Origin: Eutrophocola sp964503965
GTDB lineage: Bacteria > Pseudomonadota > Gammaproteobacteria > Pseudomonadales > Pseudohongiellaceae
Assembly (NCBI GenBank): GCA_964503965.1
Contig: CAZDCK010000008.1
Span: 32,462-96,461 of the forward strand
DNA length: 64,000 bases
Direction of reading: 5' to 3'
The notes beneath the pieces are model-generated. The model did no database searches, had not been told where the DNA came from, and saw only the letters and a program-made list of their open reading frames with translations. Position 1 is the first letter of the stretch. Each line of letters starts with the position of its first letter. Below are positions 47,001 through 54,355 of this stretch, in pieces. The position numbers were made by a program, and so were the translations under genes.

Positions 47001-47917
47001 CCCGGATAGGGCGCAATAGCGGTCGGATGATTGTGAGTTTCCACCTTGCAGAGGATGTGAATCTCTTCCTCATGATAAGCATACTCGCCATTCACGGGAT
47101 CCGGGTAAAATCGGCCGGCTTTGAAGCCCTCAAATACAGCAGCATTGTCCTTGTACGCAGACAGAATTCCCTTGCTGTTGTTCTCATGGGTATTCCTGAT
47201 CATGGCAAACAGGGAATGCTCCCTGTCATTCCCGTCCACCGTCCACGTGGCATTAAAAATCTTGTGACGACAGTGCTCTGAATTGGCCTGGGCAAACATC
47301 ATCAATTCGATATCATTGGGATTACGGCCAAGTGAGGTAAAGCTGTCGACAAGGTAGTCGATCTCGTCATCCGCGAGTGCGAGTCCCATATTGAGATTAG
47401 CCGAGAACAGTGCCTCCTTGCCCCCGGCGAGGATATCCACACTGGTCATGGGTTTGGGGCTGGACTCTTCAAAGAGGATAACGGCTTCATCCGTCCCGTA
47501 AAGAACGGTCTGTGTCATACGATCATGAATCAGGCTTTCCAGAATCTTCTGGTCAAAACTCGCCGACGATTCCACATGAAAAACAATGCCTCGCTCCACT
47601 CGCCTGAGTTTGTCCAGTCCACAATTCCTGGCTATGTCAGTCGCTTTGCTTGACCAGGGTGAGATGGTACCTGGCCTTGGCGTGACGAGATAAAGGTTTG
47701 CATCATCGCTGATGCTCCCCTGATCCTGTGCAGGACCGTAGGTAAGCAGCCTTTCCAGAAGGGCCATTTCATCTGCAGAAAGTGTTTCTGTTACTTCCGC
47801 GAAATGATAAAAGCAGGTGTGTATGGCGGAAACTGAAGGAAGCTGGGTCTGGATGTTCTGGAGAAGCTTCTGGTTGGAAAATGCCGATAGTGCCGGCGCT
47901 CCACGCAAGGTCAACAT
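44033..47917 (-). CDS. purL: phosphoribosylformylglycinamidine synthase
   Basis: A 1294-residue single-chain FGAR amidotransferase, close to the 1295 residues of E. coli PurL. It converts FGAR plus glutamine and ATP to FGAM in purine synthesis. The order is an N-terminal PurS-like domain (LRGAPALSAFSNQKLL), a linker, two AIRS-like halves (VETHNHPTAIAPYPGASTG in the first) and a C-terminal glutaminase with the nucleophile cysteine in ALGVCNGCQM and the HGEGRAEF motif. ATG 47917 aligns with the E. coli start; the in-frame codons up to 47953 are not needed. It stands alone. Confidence 0.97.
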   Translation of the reverse strand: MLTLRGAPALSAFSNQKLLQNIQTQLPSVSAIHTCFYHFAEVTETLSADEMALLERLLTYGPAQDQGSISDDANLYLVTPRPGTISPWSSKATDIARNCGLDKLRRVERGIVFHVESSASFDQKILESLIHDRMTQTVLYGTDEAVILFEESSPKPMTSVDILAGGKEALFSANLNMGLALADDEIDYLVDSFTSLGRNPNDIELMMFAQANSEHCRHKIFNATWTVDGNDREHSLFAMIRNTHENNSKGILSAYKDNAAVFEGFKAGRFYPDPVNGEYAYHEEEIHILCKVETHNHPTAIAPYPGASTGSGGEIRDEGATGIGGKPKAGLTGFSVSNLRIPGFEQPWEIHYGKPSHIVSAMDIMLEAPIGGAAFNNEFGRPNLCGYFRTYEQSAEDGVRGYHKPIMIAGGLGNIRDAHVQKKEIPVGARLIVLGGPAMLIGLGGGAASSMASGTSSEDLDFASVQRDNAEMERRCQEVIDRCWSLADDNPICFIHDVGAGGLSNALPELVKDGDRGGRFRLRDIPNAEPGMSPMEIWCNEAQERYVLAVSEDRLKTFEALCERERCPFAVVGEATKEMALLLEDSTFNNSPIDLPMSVLFGKPPRMHRDVASVTPANRAFSLENMDITEAAERVLRLPAVASKSFLITIGDRSVTGMVSRDQMVGPWQVPVADAAVTSLSYDSNFGEAMAMGERTPLALIDASASGRMAVAESITNIACARIKRISDIRLSANWMAPAGYPGEDCNLYDTVKAIGMELCPELDITIPVGKDSMSMRTVWDEDGIRKSVTAPLSLIISAFAPVLDVRKTLTPQIMTGKGGSRLILLDLGLGANRMGGSALAQVYNHIGDEAPDLHSASDLKAFFDLIQSSLEEDLLMAYHDRSDGGLFVTLIEMALAGHCGLEIILDEAGSKGHALDALFNEELGAVVQVSEDKLPRFRELADEAGLLDICCDIGSPVEGENIRMQLAGEIIIEQSRIHFHRVWAETSYALQSLRDNSKCADEEFNAILDAGNPGLHASLSFDPEKDICHPYISRGERPRIAVLREQGVNSQMEMAAAFHRAGFDCIDVHMSDIISGRVVLDKFNALAACGGFSYGDVLGAGEGWAKSILFNEAARRQFEDFFSRSTTIALGVCNGCQMLSNLHELIPGTSHWPRFVRNRSEQFEGRTALVRVNHSKSVFLSGMEGSIFPIACAHGEGRAEFAGDEQQAALLSSDNVALQFVDNYDNITDSYPFNPNGSPAGITGLCNDDGRFTIMMPHPERIFRAVANSWRAEEWGEDGPTMRMFRNARVWLD

Positions 47918-48057
47918 CACTGGTTTATATTCCCCGAGGCGAGCAAAAAACAAGGCGTCTATGTTACTAAAATCCTTTCCTCTTTTATAGGAATATCACT
48001 TAAAGCCTAACTTCGTCACAAGACTCTCTCACCTAATACGCCAGCCAACTGCCGCTG

Positions 48058-48074
48058 TGCACTTGAATGGCAAG
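48058..48074 (+). promoter_or_regulatory. NtrC-like enhancer site 2 (weaker)
   Basis: TGCACTTGAATGGCAAG compared with the NtrC consensus TGCACCAAAATGGTGCA: the left half TGCACY and the central TGG agree, the right half is poor. Its centre is 42 bp, four helical turns, from the stronger site at 48100. Confidence 0.45.
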
Positions 48075-48099
48075 ATTTGCGAAGCGCTTTTGAAAAAAA

Positions 48100-48116
48100 A
48101 GCACCAAACTGGGGCA
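48100..48116 (+). promoter_or_regulatory. NtrC-like enhancer site 1
   Basis: AGCACCAAACTGGGGCA matches TGCACCAAAATGGTGCA at 14 of 17 positions, including both GCAC/GC ends apart from one base. It lies about 130 bp upstream of the predicted start of the small RNA, a normal enhancer distance for sigma-54 promoters. Confidence 0.6.
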
Positions 48117-48211
48117 AAAGACAATTCCTGACTACCATGAGCCTGGCTTCATATCCCGAAAAAAACATTATTTATATATATTTCAATTAGTTATATTTGT
48201 TTTTATAAAGT

Positions 48212-48227
48212 TGGCACGCCACCTGCA
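48212..48227 (+). promoter_or_regulatory. sigma-54 promoter of the predicted small RNA
   Basis: TGGCACGCCACCTGCA fits the -24/-12 consensus TGGCACGNNNNTTGCW with one mismatch; the GG and GC pairs have the exact required spacing. Transcription should begin at about 48238, which is the first base of the first hairpin. Confidence 0.75.
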
Positions 48228-48237
48228 TTATCAAGAG

Positions 48238-48351
48238 TAATGGTTTGAATCATTTCTCCCCCTTTTATGATGGAAGCCATTATTTCCCTAACAGAGACTC
48301 CCCCCATAGTCTCTTTTATTCAAGGCCCCTTCCCCAAGGGGCCTTTTTTTT
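48238..48351 (+). ncRNA. predicted sigma-54-dependent small RNA with three C-rich hairpin loops
   Basis: There is no coding frame here, but three hairpins in a row lead from the predicted start to a terminator. Hairpin 1 (48238-48282) pairs TAATGG with CCATTA and, inside, ATCAT with ATGAT, leaving a 13-base loop that contains CTCCCCC. Hairpin 2 (48293-48314) is a perfect 7-bp AGAGACT/AGTCTCT stem with loop CCCCCCAT. Hairpin 3 (48322-48345) is AAGGCCCCTT CCCC AAGGGGCCTT followed by a run of eight Ts, a strong terminator in this direction only. Unpaired C-rich loops would suit pairing with G-rich ribosome-binding sites, or binding of a protein. It lies alone between purL and the LysR gene, both on the other strand. 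I do not recognise it as a known sRNA family. Confidence 0.7.
48322..48351 (+). terminator. rho-independent terminator of the small RNA
   Basis: A 10-bp GC-rich stem with loop CCCC and eight Ts on the plus strand. On the minus strand no T tract follows, so it does not serve the LysR gene that ends at 48376. Confidence 0.88.
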
Positions 48352-48375
48352 GCCTGGATTTATTCAACCAAACAA

Positions 48376-49308
48376 TTAAAGCATCATGACATCATCTCCA
48401 AATTGCTCGCGAATAACTTTCTGGAAAAAGTCACCCAGCTCCCTATAGAAGCTTCTCAGCGGGGAGGTATCCCGCCAGGCCAGGGCATGCATCCGATTGA
48501 TGTTTTCCCCTTCAATTCTCACAACCCGCAAGGCATCACGGTCCATGATCTCGGAACGAATGTACAAAGCCGGCAGGAAAGCCACGCCCATTTCCATGTA
48601 GACCATCTGGCGGATAGAGTCCAGGCTGGTACCCTCGTAGTCCCTGAGGATTTCCGCGTCAAACTCCTTGCACAGGTTTTCCACCTGGCGAAATAACAGG
48701 TGATGTTCTTCCAGGGTGAGTATTTCAAGTCCCTTGAGTTGATCTCCCTTGATTGTTTCATGCTTGGCCAGGGGATGATCGCCATTCATAACCAGGTAAA
48801 GAGACTCCCGGCATAAAGGCATGACCGTGATCCCCTCCTCTTTTAGCGGCAGCGTGGTGAAAATAAGGTCATACTGGCCACTGTAAAGGCCTTCAGAGAG
48901 TTTGTCTGGCACTTCTTCCCGGACAAAGAATTTGATGCCACCATATTTCTTGTGTACTTCAGGCAGTATCCAGGGCAATGCATAGGGCCCCAGGGTGTGA
49001 CTGGCACCAAGGCGAAATGTGCCAGAAGGACCCTTGGTCGCAAAGTTCGCCGCATCGATAATGACTTCTGCCGCGTTGACGGCCTGTTGGGCCTGTTTCA
49101 ACAAATCACGCCCAAGTGGAGTAAGGGTAACGCCACCGCGGCTGCGCTCAAAAAGTTCAACATCAAGAGCCTCTTCCAGTTTCTGTAATTGGGCACTGAG
49201 CGACGGTTGGCTTATTTTAAGTTCCCTCGCTGCTGAACGCAGGCTGTCATGCTTGGCTGCAATCAAGTAGTAACGAAGCTGTTTCAGGGAAATATTGAGG
49301 TCTTTCAT
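48376..49308 (-). CDS. LysR-family regulator, OxyR-like but without the peroxidatic cysteine
   Basis: A 310-residue LysR protein starting at ATG 49308 (AGGG upstream). The N-terminal helix-turn-helix is SLRSAARELKISQPSLSAQL, and the effector domain resembles OxyR. Where OxyR has GHCLRDQ with reactive C199, this protein has HHLLFRQ (L204); the resolving-cysteine equivalent is kept as C213. It therefore cannot form the OxyR disulfide and presumably senses something else. It is divergent from a carbonic anhydrase and a SulP transporter, an arrangement seen in dissolved-inorganic-carbon uptake loci, which suggests control by a carbon-related signal. Confidence 0.88.
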   Translation of the reverse strand: MKDLNISLKQLRYYLIAAKHDSLRSAARELKISQPSLSAQLQKLEEALDVELFERSRGGVTLTPLGRDLLKQAQQAVNAAEVIIDAANFATKGPSGTFRLGASHTLGPYALPWILPEVHKKYGGIKFFVREEVPDKLSEGLYSGQYDLIFTTLPLKEEGITVMPLCRESLYLVMNGDHPLAKHETIKGDQLKGLEILTLEEHHLLFRQVENLCKEFDAEILRDYEGTSLDSIRQMVYMEMGVAFLPALYIRSEIMDRDALRVVRIEGENINRMHALAWRDTSPLRSFYRELGDFFQKVIREQFGDDVMML

Positions 49309-49367
49309 TGGGCTGCCCTTTTCAAAAATCGGGCATATTGTCGCATGAAAGCTTATTCCTATCACGA

Positions 49368-49401
49368 ATATAGCATTCAGCGACAATGTTATTCACTATA
49401 T
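49368..49401 (+). promoter_or_regulatory. possible LysR operator between the divergent LysR and carbonic anhydrase genes
   Basis: ATATAG (49368-49373) and CTATAT (49396-49401) form an inverted repeat spaced by 22 bases, containing the ATAG/CTAT half-sites typical of OxyR-like regulators. Confidence 0.4.
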
Positions 49402-49440
49402 TTTCACAATCAGGGAATACCTTGTGTATCCAGATAAAAA

Positions 49441-49461
49441 GCTCATCCACAGAAGATGAGC
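49441..49461 (+). promoter_or_regulatory. inverted repeat in the carbonic anhydrase leader
   Basis: GCTCATC and GATGAGC, a perfect 7-bp stem with a 7-base loop, 57 bases before the ATG at 49518. It could be an mRNA leader hairpin; there is no T tract. Confidence 0.35.
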
Positions 49462-49517
49462 ACAACTTACAATTATTAACTAAACCGATTCACAACCTGA
49501 AAGGTGCAGGTAAAGCT

Positions 49518-50174
49518 ATGGAAAAACTTATTCAAGGTATCGCCGAGTTCCAGAAACGCGACTATAAGGAAAGAAAAAAACTATTTGAACGTCTGGCAAC
49601 AGGCCAGTCTCCTGAAGTGCTGTTTATTACATGTTCAGATTCACGTATTGATCCGGGACTGATAACGCAGACAGAACCAGGCGACCTTTTCATTATTCGT
49701 AATGCCGGCAATATTGTGCCTCCTCATAGCCTGAATGCAGGAGGTAATACGGCGACCATTGAATATGCCGTCCAGGTGCTTGGCGTCTCTGACATCATCA
49801 TTTGCGGACACACTGACTGTGGTGCCATGAAAGGTGCCATGAATCCTGAATCACTGACAACACTGCCCCACGTATCCAACTGGCTGGGGCACAGCAAAGC
49901 CGCACTGGCCCGGGTAAAAGCCCGGCATCCAGATGGTCTGTGCGGGGACCAGACACTGGAAATGATCCAGGAGAATGTGCTGCTGCAACTCAAACACCTG
50001 GAAACCCACCCCAGTGTAGCCTCCAAAATGGCGGTGCACGAGGTACGGTTGCATGGCTGGATTTACGACATAGAAAAAGGGGAAATAAACTGCTACGACG
50101 AAGAAGAAAAGCAGTTCATCCCCATAGAAGTCTGGTACAAGAAAGCAGAAAAATGGCTTGAAAAAAGCGCATAG
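49518..50174 (+). CDS. can: beta-class carbonic anhydrase
   Basis: A 218-residue cytoplasmic beta-carbonic anhydrase. Zinc ligands are C39 (TCSDSR, with D41-R43 as the catalytic dyad), H98 and C101 (GHTDCGAMKGA). The true start is ATG 49518, where the family N-terminus begins; the frame runs open to 49386 but that part is the regulatory region. It interconverts CO2 and bicarbonate. With the SulP transporter 46 bases downstream it forms a likely bicarbonate-supply operon, controlled by the divergent LysR protein. Confidence 0.93.
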   Translation: MEKLIQGIAEFQKRDYKERKKLFERLATGQSPEVLFITCSDSRIDPGLITQTEPGDLFIIRNAGNIVPPHSLNAGGNTATIEYAVQVLGVSDIIICGHTDCGAMKGAMNPESLTTLPHVSNWLGHSKAALARVKARHPDGLCGDQTLEMIQENVLLQLKHLETHPSVASKMAVHEVRLHGWIYDIEKGEINCYDEEEKQFIPIEVWYKKAEKWLEKSA

Positions 50175-50220
50175 CAGGCACTGACACAACCGGAATATTC
50201 CGGAGGAGAGGAGTATAGAA

Positions 50221-51885
50221 ATGATTAAACTGGATACGAGCCACTTGAGTGGTGATATCTACGGCGGGGTGACAGCAGGTGTAGTCGCCCTTCCACTGGC
50301 CCTGGCCATGGGCGTGGCCTCGGGACTGGGCCCCATCGCTGGTCTGTATGGGGCCATTTTTGTTGGCTTTTTTGCCGCGCTGTTTGGTGGTACTGAACCC
50401 CAGATTTCAGGACCTACGGGGCCCATGACCGTGGTCTGTGCAGGTCTGGCAGCCAGCATTGCCGCCCATCCCGACCTGATGGGAAATGCTGCCCTGATTT
50501 TCACGGCGATCATGCTGGCCGGTCTGTTTCAGATTTTTATGGGCGTATTCAAATTGGGTGAATATATACGTCTTGTTCCCTACCCGGTCATCAGTGGTTT
50601 TATGAGCGGTATCGGCGGGATTATCATCATTCTTCAGATCAGTCCCATGCTGGGCCACGCGGCTCCTGCCGGCACACTGGACGCCCTCTTTTACACCCCT
50701 ACTGCCATTCAGGACATCAATGCCGTAGCCTTGATCATTGGTGCGCTTTCACTCGCCATCGCCCTGAAGTGGCCGGCAAAACTGGGTAAATTTGTCCCTG
50801 GTCCCCTGGCAGCTCTCATCATAGGTACCGTGCTGAGCCTCATCATAGGCGGTGCCCCGATCCTTGGTGATATTCCAAGTGGTCTGCCACAAATGCACAT
50901 GCCCACGATTGATTCCATTTCCTTTTTCATCATTGCAGAGGCAGCCTTTGTGCTGGCATTGCTTGGCTCTATTGACAGTCTGCTAACCTCTCTGGTTGCG
51001 GACAACATGACACGCACTCGCCATAACTCCAACCAGGAATTGATTGGACAGGGTATTGGCAACATGGTGGCCGGTCTTTTTGGTGGTGCTCCCGGAGCAG
51101 GTGCCACCATGCGTACAGTCGTCAATGTCCGCACCGGTGGGCGTACCCGTATCTCGGGCATGATTCACGCCCTCTTGCTGCTCGGCGTTGTACTTGGACT
51201 GGGCAGCTATGCCAGTTATATCCCCAATGCTGTTCTGGCCGGCATTCTAATCAAGGTGGGCCTGGATATCATTGACTGGAGCTATATCAAGAATGCTCAT
51301 CGTGGACCACGCTGGGACCTGGCGCTGATGGTAATCGTCGTCGGCCTGACAATTTTCGTAGACCTTATTACTGCAGTCGGTGTTGGTGTCGTCCTGGCCT
51401 CTCTAGCCTTTGTCAAACAGGTCGCACATGACCAGATGGAGCGCATTCGCAACATTCACACCGTTCGACATAATGCCAGCCCGCGCGAGCTCGAATTACT
51501 TGATGCCCTGGGCGAAAAGGTCACTGTATTCGATTTCAGCGGTCCCATGAGCTTTGGTGCAGCAGCGGACCTGGGTCACCATGCCCGCTCCCAGCTTGAA
51601 GGGCAGACACAGGCTATTATTCTTGATTTTGAACGGGTTCCCTTCCTGGATGTATCTGCAGCCCTGGCTGTTGAAACAGTGGCCAGCGATGCCAAGCACA
51701 GCGGGAGGAGTATATATCTTTGCTGCATGAATTCAGACGTCGAGAACACGCTGAATGCCCTCGAGGCTGACAAGCATCTGAACCATACCGATCACTTCAA
51801 AACCCTGGTGGAAGCTCTTGAAGCTGCCTGGGCACAACATGGTGACCCAACGGGAATGGACACGCTGGGCGCTGCCAGTGCCTGA
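50221..51885 (+). CDS. SulP family anion transporter, probable bicarbonate transporter
   Basis: A 554-residue SulP protein preceded by GGAGGAGAGGAG. The N-terminal part (about 1-400) has 10-14 helices with YGGVTAGVVALPLALAMGVA and GLYGAIFVGFFAALFGGT, the family signature; a STAS domain occupies about 430-545. SulP proteins move sulfate, bicarbonate or carboxylates. Pairing with a carbonic anhydrase favours bicarbonate, as in BicA-like systems, but this is an inference from neighbours. Confidence 0.9.
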   Translation: MIKLDTSHLSGDIYGGVTAGVVALPLALAMGVASGLGPIAGLYGAIFVGFFAALFGGTEPQISGPTGPMTVVCAGLAASIAAHPDLMGNAALIFTAIMLAGLFQIFMGVFKLGEYIRLVPYPVISGFMSGIGGIIIILQISPMLGHAAPAGTLDALFYTPTAIQDINAVALIIGALSLAIALKWPAKLGKFVPGPLAALIIGTVLSLIIGGAPILGDIPSGLPQMHMPTIDSISFFIIAEAAFVLALLGSIDSLLTSLVADNMTRTRHNSNQELIGQGIGNMVAGLFGGAPGAGATMRTVVNVRTGGRTRISGMIHALLLLGVVLGLGSYASYIPNAVLAGILIKVGLDIIDWSYIKNAHRGPRWDLALMVIVVGLTIFVDLITAVGVGVVLASLAFVKQVAHDQMERIRNIHTVRHNASPRELELLDALGEKVTVFDFSGPMSFGAAADLGHHARSQLEGQTQAIILDFERVPFLDVSAALAVETVASDAKHSGRSIYLCCMNSDVENTLNALEADKHLNHTDHFKTLVEALEAAWAQHGDPTGMDTLGAASA

Positions 51886-51896
51886 CTGACGACTTC

Positions 51897-51932
51897 GGCG
51901 TATCCAGCTTGCCCAGGCAGGATACGCCTTTT
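51897..51932 (+). terminator. rho-independent terminator of the can-sulP operon
   Basis: GGCGTATCC and GGATACGCC pair over nine bases, followed by four Ts. A second perfect hairpin, CCGGTCTG TTTC CAGACCGG, follows at 51933-51952 without a T tract. The rest of 51953-52208 holds nothing recognisable. Confidence 0.7.
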
Positions 51933-52212
51933 CCGGTCTGTTTCCAGACCGGGATAAACCTTGCCGGGACAACCTGGCATGCATTCATATCCCTGGTTGT
52001 ATTTTTACCAGCCTCTCCGCTCCTCCATGGGTATGGATGCTTTTTTTATCGTCCACCTGCTCCCCTACTGCCAATTACCTTTTCCAAAAAATACCATCAG
52101 GTAACTGCCTTGCACAGTAAAGGTAAACTATTCCGGTTTCATTCAAGATCGTTCAGATGTCTGGGCCATCAAGTCACTTCTTCTGGTATATTTCCTGGCT
52201 TTATTCCATGCA

Positions 52213-52245
52213 TAAAAAAACCGGCGCATGATGCGCCGGTTTTTA
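52213..52245 (-). terminator. terminator of the TorF porin gene
   Basis: AAAACCGGCGC ATGAT GCGCCGGTTTT, with A and T tracts on both sides. It lies just downstream of the porin stop at 52268 and can act in both directions. Confidence 0.88.
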
Positions 52246-52267
52246 ATTTTCGTCAGATTATTGAGAC

Positions 52268-53032
52268 TTAGAGCTCAAAATCTACGCCGTAAGAAACAAC
52301 GAATTTCACTTCGTCATTGTCACGCGCTGGCATGCTGGCATAGTCTTCAAAACCATCACCATCATCATCATCACCCAGGGAAGTCATGGAAATCATGGCA
52401 CTGAAACCATCCTTCGCGATGCTGATATTGTAATCCCAGTAATCGTCAGTGACGCCGTTAAATGAGTAAGCAAAGTCACCTTCATGGAAACCGGCGTGCA
52501 GACCAATTTCTGCACCACTTTCCAAAGGAATGGCGTAATCAATTGAGAAATAGGAGGCTTCAGCAAAACCGAAATCTTCACCAGGACCTTCATCAGGCTC
52601 TGCATTGGTCAGCAAGTACAGGGTCAGGCCCAGATTACCAAAACCAACAGAAGTAATAAGTTCGCCAAAGTCATAGCCGGCATTTTCGTCATAGTTGTAG
52701 TACAGGTAGCTGATATCATAGGTAAAGCTGTCGGTTTCACCGGCAAAACCAAAATACATATCATGCTCATAGGAATAGGCATCGTCGGAATCATAGGCTA
52801 CATTGGATACCCATGTACCAGCATAGAAACCGGAGTCACTGCTCCAGTCCAGACCACCCTGCACAGCAGATTCATTGATGGACTGAGTCAGACCACGCCA
52901 GATGTAGTTGTTGGTGACACTGACATTACCAGACAGCTCAGCATAGGAAGGCGCTGAAACTGCTGCTGCAGCCATGGTAAGAGCTGTCACAGCAAGTGGC
53001 TTCTTAAAAGAAGTGATCAGCGATTTTTTCAT
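52268..53032 (-). CDS. TorF-family putative porin
   Basis: A 254-residue outer-membrane beta-barrel protein with a signal peptide ending in APSYAELSG. NVSVTNNYIWRGLTQSINES is the start of TorF/Gcw_chp-type proteins (TIGR02001), and alternating aromatic strands continue to a C-terminal YGVDFEL. The family is thought to form small pores; the cargo is unknown. The upstream region has a sigma-54 promoter and NtrC-like sites (53117-53278), pointing to induction under nitrogen limitation and so to uptake of a nitrogen compound. Confidence 0.88.
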   Translation of the reverse strand: MKKSLITSFKKPLAVTALTMAAAAVSAPSYAELSGNVSVTNNYIWRGLTQSINESAVQGGLDWSSDSGFYAGTWVSNVAYDSDDAYSYEHDMYFGFAGETDSFTYDISYLYYNYDENAGYDFGELITSVGFGNLGLTLYLLTNAEPDEGPGEDFGFAEASYFSIDYAIPLESGAEIGLHAGFHEGDFAYSFNGVTDDYWDYNISIAKDGFSAMISMTSLGDDDDGDGFEDYASMPARDNDEVKFVVSYGVDFEL

Positions 53033-53116
53033 ATCTATTTCTCCTAATGAGTCTCAATAAAAGACTGTTTCAAATGGTTTTAGCCAGGAAAGCATTTATT
53101 TCCTACTCTTTCCTAA

Positions 53117-53132
53117 AGCAAAGACCTTGCCA
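53117..53132 (-). promoter_or_regulatory. sigma-54 promoter of the TorF porin gene
   Basis: On the minus strand it reads TGGCAAGGTCTTTGCT, matching TGGCACGNNNNTTGCW with one mismatch and correct spacing. The transcript would start near 53107, about 75 bases before the ATG. Confidence 0.7.
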
Positions 53133-53248
53133 ACTATTCTATCTGTCTGTTTTTAATGGACTTTATTAGCATTTTTGCCTTTTCTTAAGGTTGTGCCACT
53201 GCGGGTAGGCAGTGAATCGCCTTGATCTGGTGCGAAAGGAGAGCTCCT

Positions 53249-53278
53249 CGCACACTATTGGTGCGCCAAATTGGTGCA
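53249..53278 (-). promoter_or_regulatory. NtrC-like enhancer sites upstream of the TorF porin gene
   Basis: 53262-53278 is TGCGCCAAATTGGTGCA, matching the NtrC consensus TGCACCAAAATGGTGCA with two mismatches, one of them in the variable centre. An overlapping second site, CGCACACTATTGGTGCG (53249-53265), keeps GCAC and GGTGC at the same spacing. The cluster lies about 160 bp upstream of the predicted start. Nothing else was recognised in the 486-bp gap 53033-53518. Confidence 0.65.
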
Positions 53279-53518
53279 ACAAGAAATTAGAAGAGGATTT
53301 AATGAAAAACTGCCCGGCTTAATGGACTGGAATACAGACAAAAATCAGCAATACAGTGACCTATTCATGAAATGATGTATTGTTGAGACAGGGAGCCGTT
53401 ACAGGACTTGCAGGACTGGAAAAAGCAAGACAGTCAGGGGGACAGGAGTCGAAAGCCGGTGGGAGAAACAGGAGCACCAAATGGCACCCCTGCTTTACCC
53501 ACAATTTTTACAGCTATA

Positions 53519-54355
53519 TCAGGCCTTCTTGCGGAAGTGAGCTATACCCCAGGCAAGATAACCCTTGTCTGCGGCGTCGACCCAGTTTTCCAGGCCCAGA
53601 ATCATTTTATCCATGTACTCTTTACTGATGGTCTCCACCAGCACATCGTAGCGTGATTCAAGTTCCGTTTTTACATTGAAATAATGATTTCTCAGCTGAT
53701 CAGTCAGGTCAGTGATATTGACCTCTTCAATATCATGGGCTGCCAGCGCCTTCCTGTAATAGGCAAACGAACCCATTGAATCCAGGTTCAGTCTGTCATG
53801 GACCGGCTGCAGAACACCCTCAGGACAATCATCGGCCTGCATCGGATCAGTAAAGATCAGCTCACCACCGGGTGCCAGAATCCTGGCAATTTCGCTTATT
53901 ACCTTGTCTCGACGATTACTGTGAAGGAAAGAGTCCTGTGACCAGACGACATCCATCGAACCATCTTCGCAGGGGATTTCCTCAAAACTGCCATGCAGTA
54001 CATCTATAGAACCAGTCATGCCCTGTTCTTTCGTCAATTGCCTGTTTCTCTGGTTCTGAACCTCACTGATATTCAGGCAGGTCACATTGCAACCGGCAAG
54101 TTTATGCAGGTAGCGGGCGGATCCACCATAACCGGCACCCAGATCAATAATCCTGCTGTTCTGGTTAAGGTTGAGCAATTCACCAGCCATGGCTTCGACC
54201 GTTTTCCTGCTGGCCTCACTAATGGTGTTCGATCCATCATAAAGTCCTATATGGATATCCTCACCACCCCAGACCGTCTCATAGAAGTGATCTGCATCCG
54301 AGCTGTCATAATAGGATTCGGCCTGTACTTCAGCCTGTGAAAGATTATTTTCCAT
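53519..54355 (-). CDS. sarcosine/dimethylglycine N-methyltransferase
   Basis: A 278-residue SAM-dependent methyltransferase starting at ATG 54355, preceded by AAGGA. Its FYETVWGGEDIHIGLYD opening and SAM-binding IIDLGAGYGGSARYL match the sarcosine/dimethylglycine methyltransferases of halophiles such as Ectothiorhodospira and Aphanothece. It should carry out the second and third methylations, from sarcosine through dimethylglycine to glycine betaine. The start overlaps the end of the glycine/sarcosine methyltransferase gene by 11 bases, so the pathway enzymes are made together. Confidence 0.88.
   Translation of the reverse strand: MENNLSQAEVQAESYYDSSDADHFYETVWGGEDIHIGLYDGSNTISEASRKTVEAMAGELLNLNQNSRIIDLGAGYGGSARYLHKLAGCNVTCLNISEVQNQRNRQLTKEQGMTGSIDVLHGSFEEIPCEDGSMDVVWSQDSFLHSNRRDKVISEIARILAPGGELIFTDPMQADDCPEGVLQPVHDRLNLDSMGSFAYYRKALAAHDIEEVNITDLTDQLRNHYFNVKTELESRYDVLVETISKEYMDKMILGLENWVDAADKGYLAWGIAHFRKKA

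Noticed and set aside
48238..48351. Assignment of the small RNA to the Qrr or NrsZ families.
   Set aside because: Only the sigma-54 control and size are shared; no conserved core sequence of either family was recognised.
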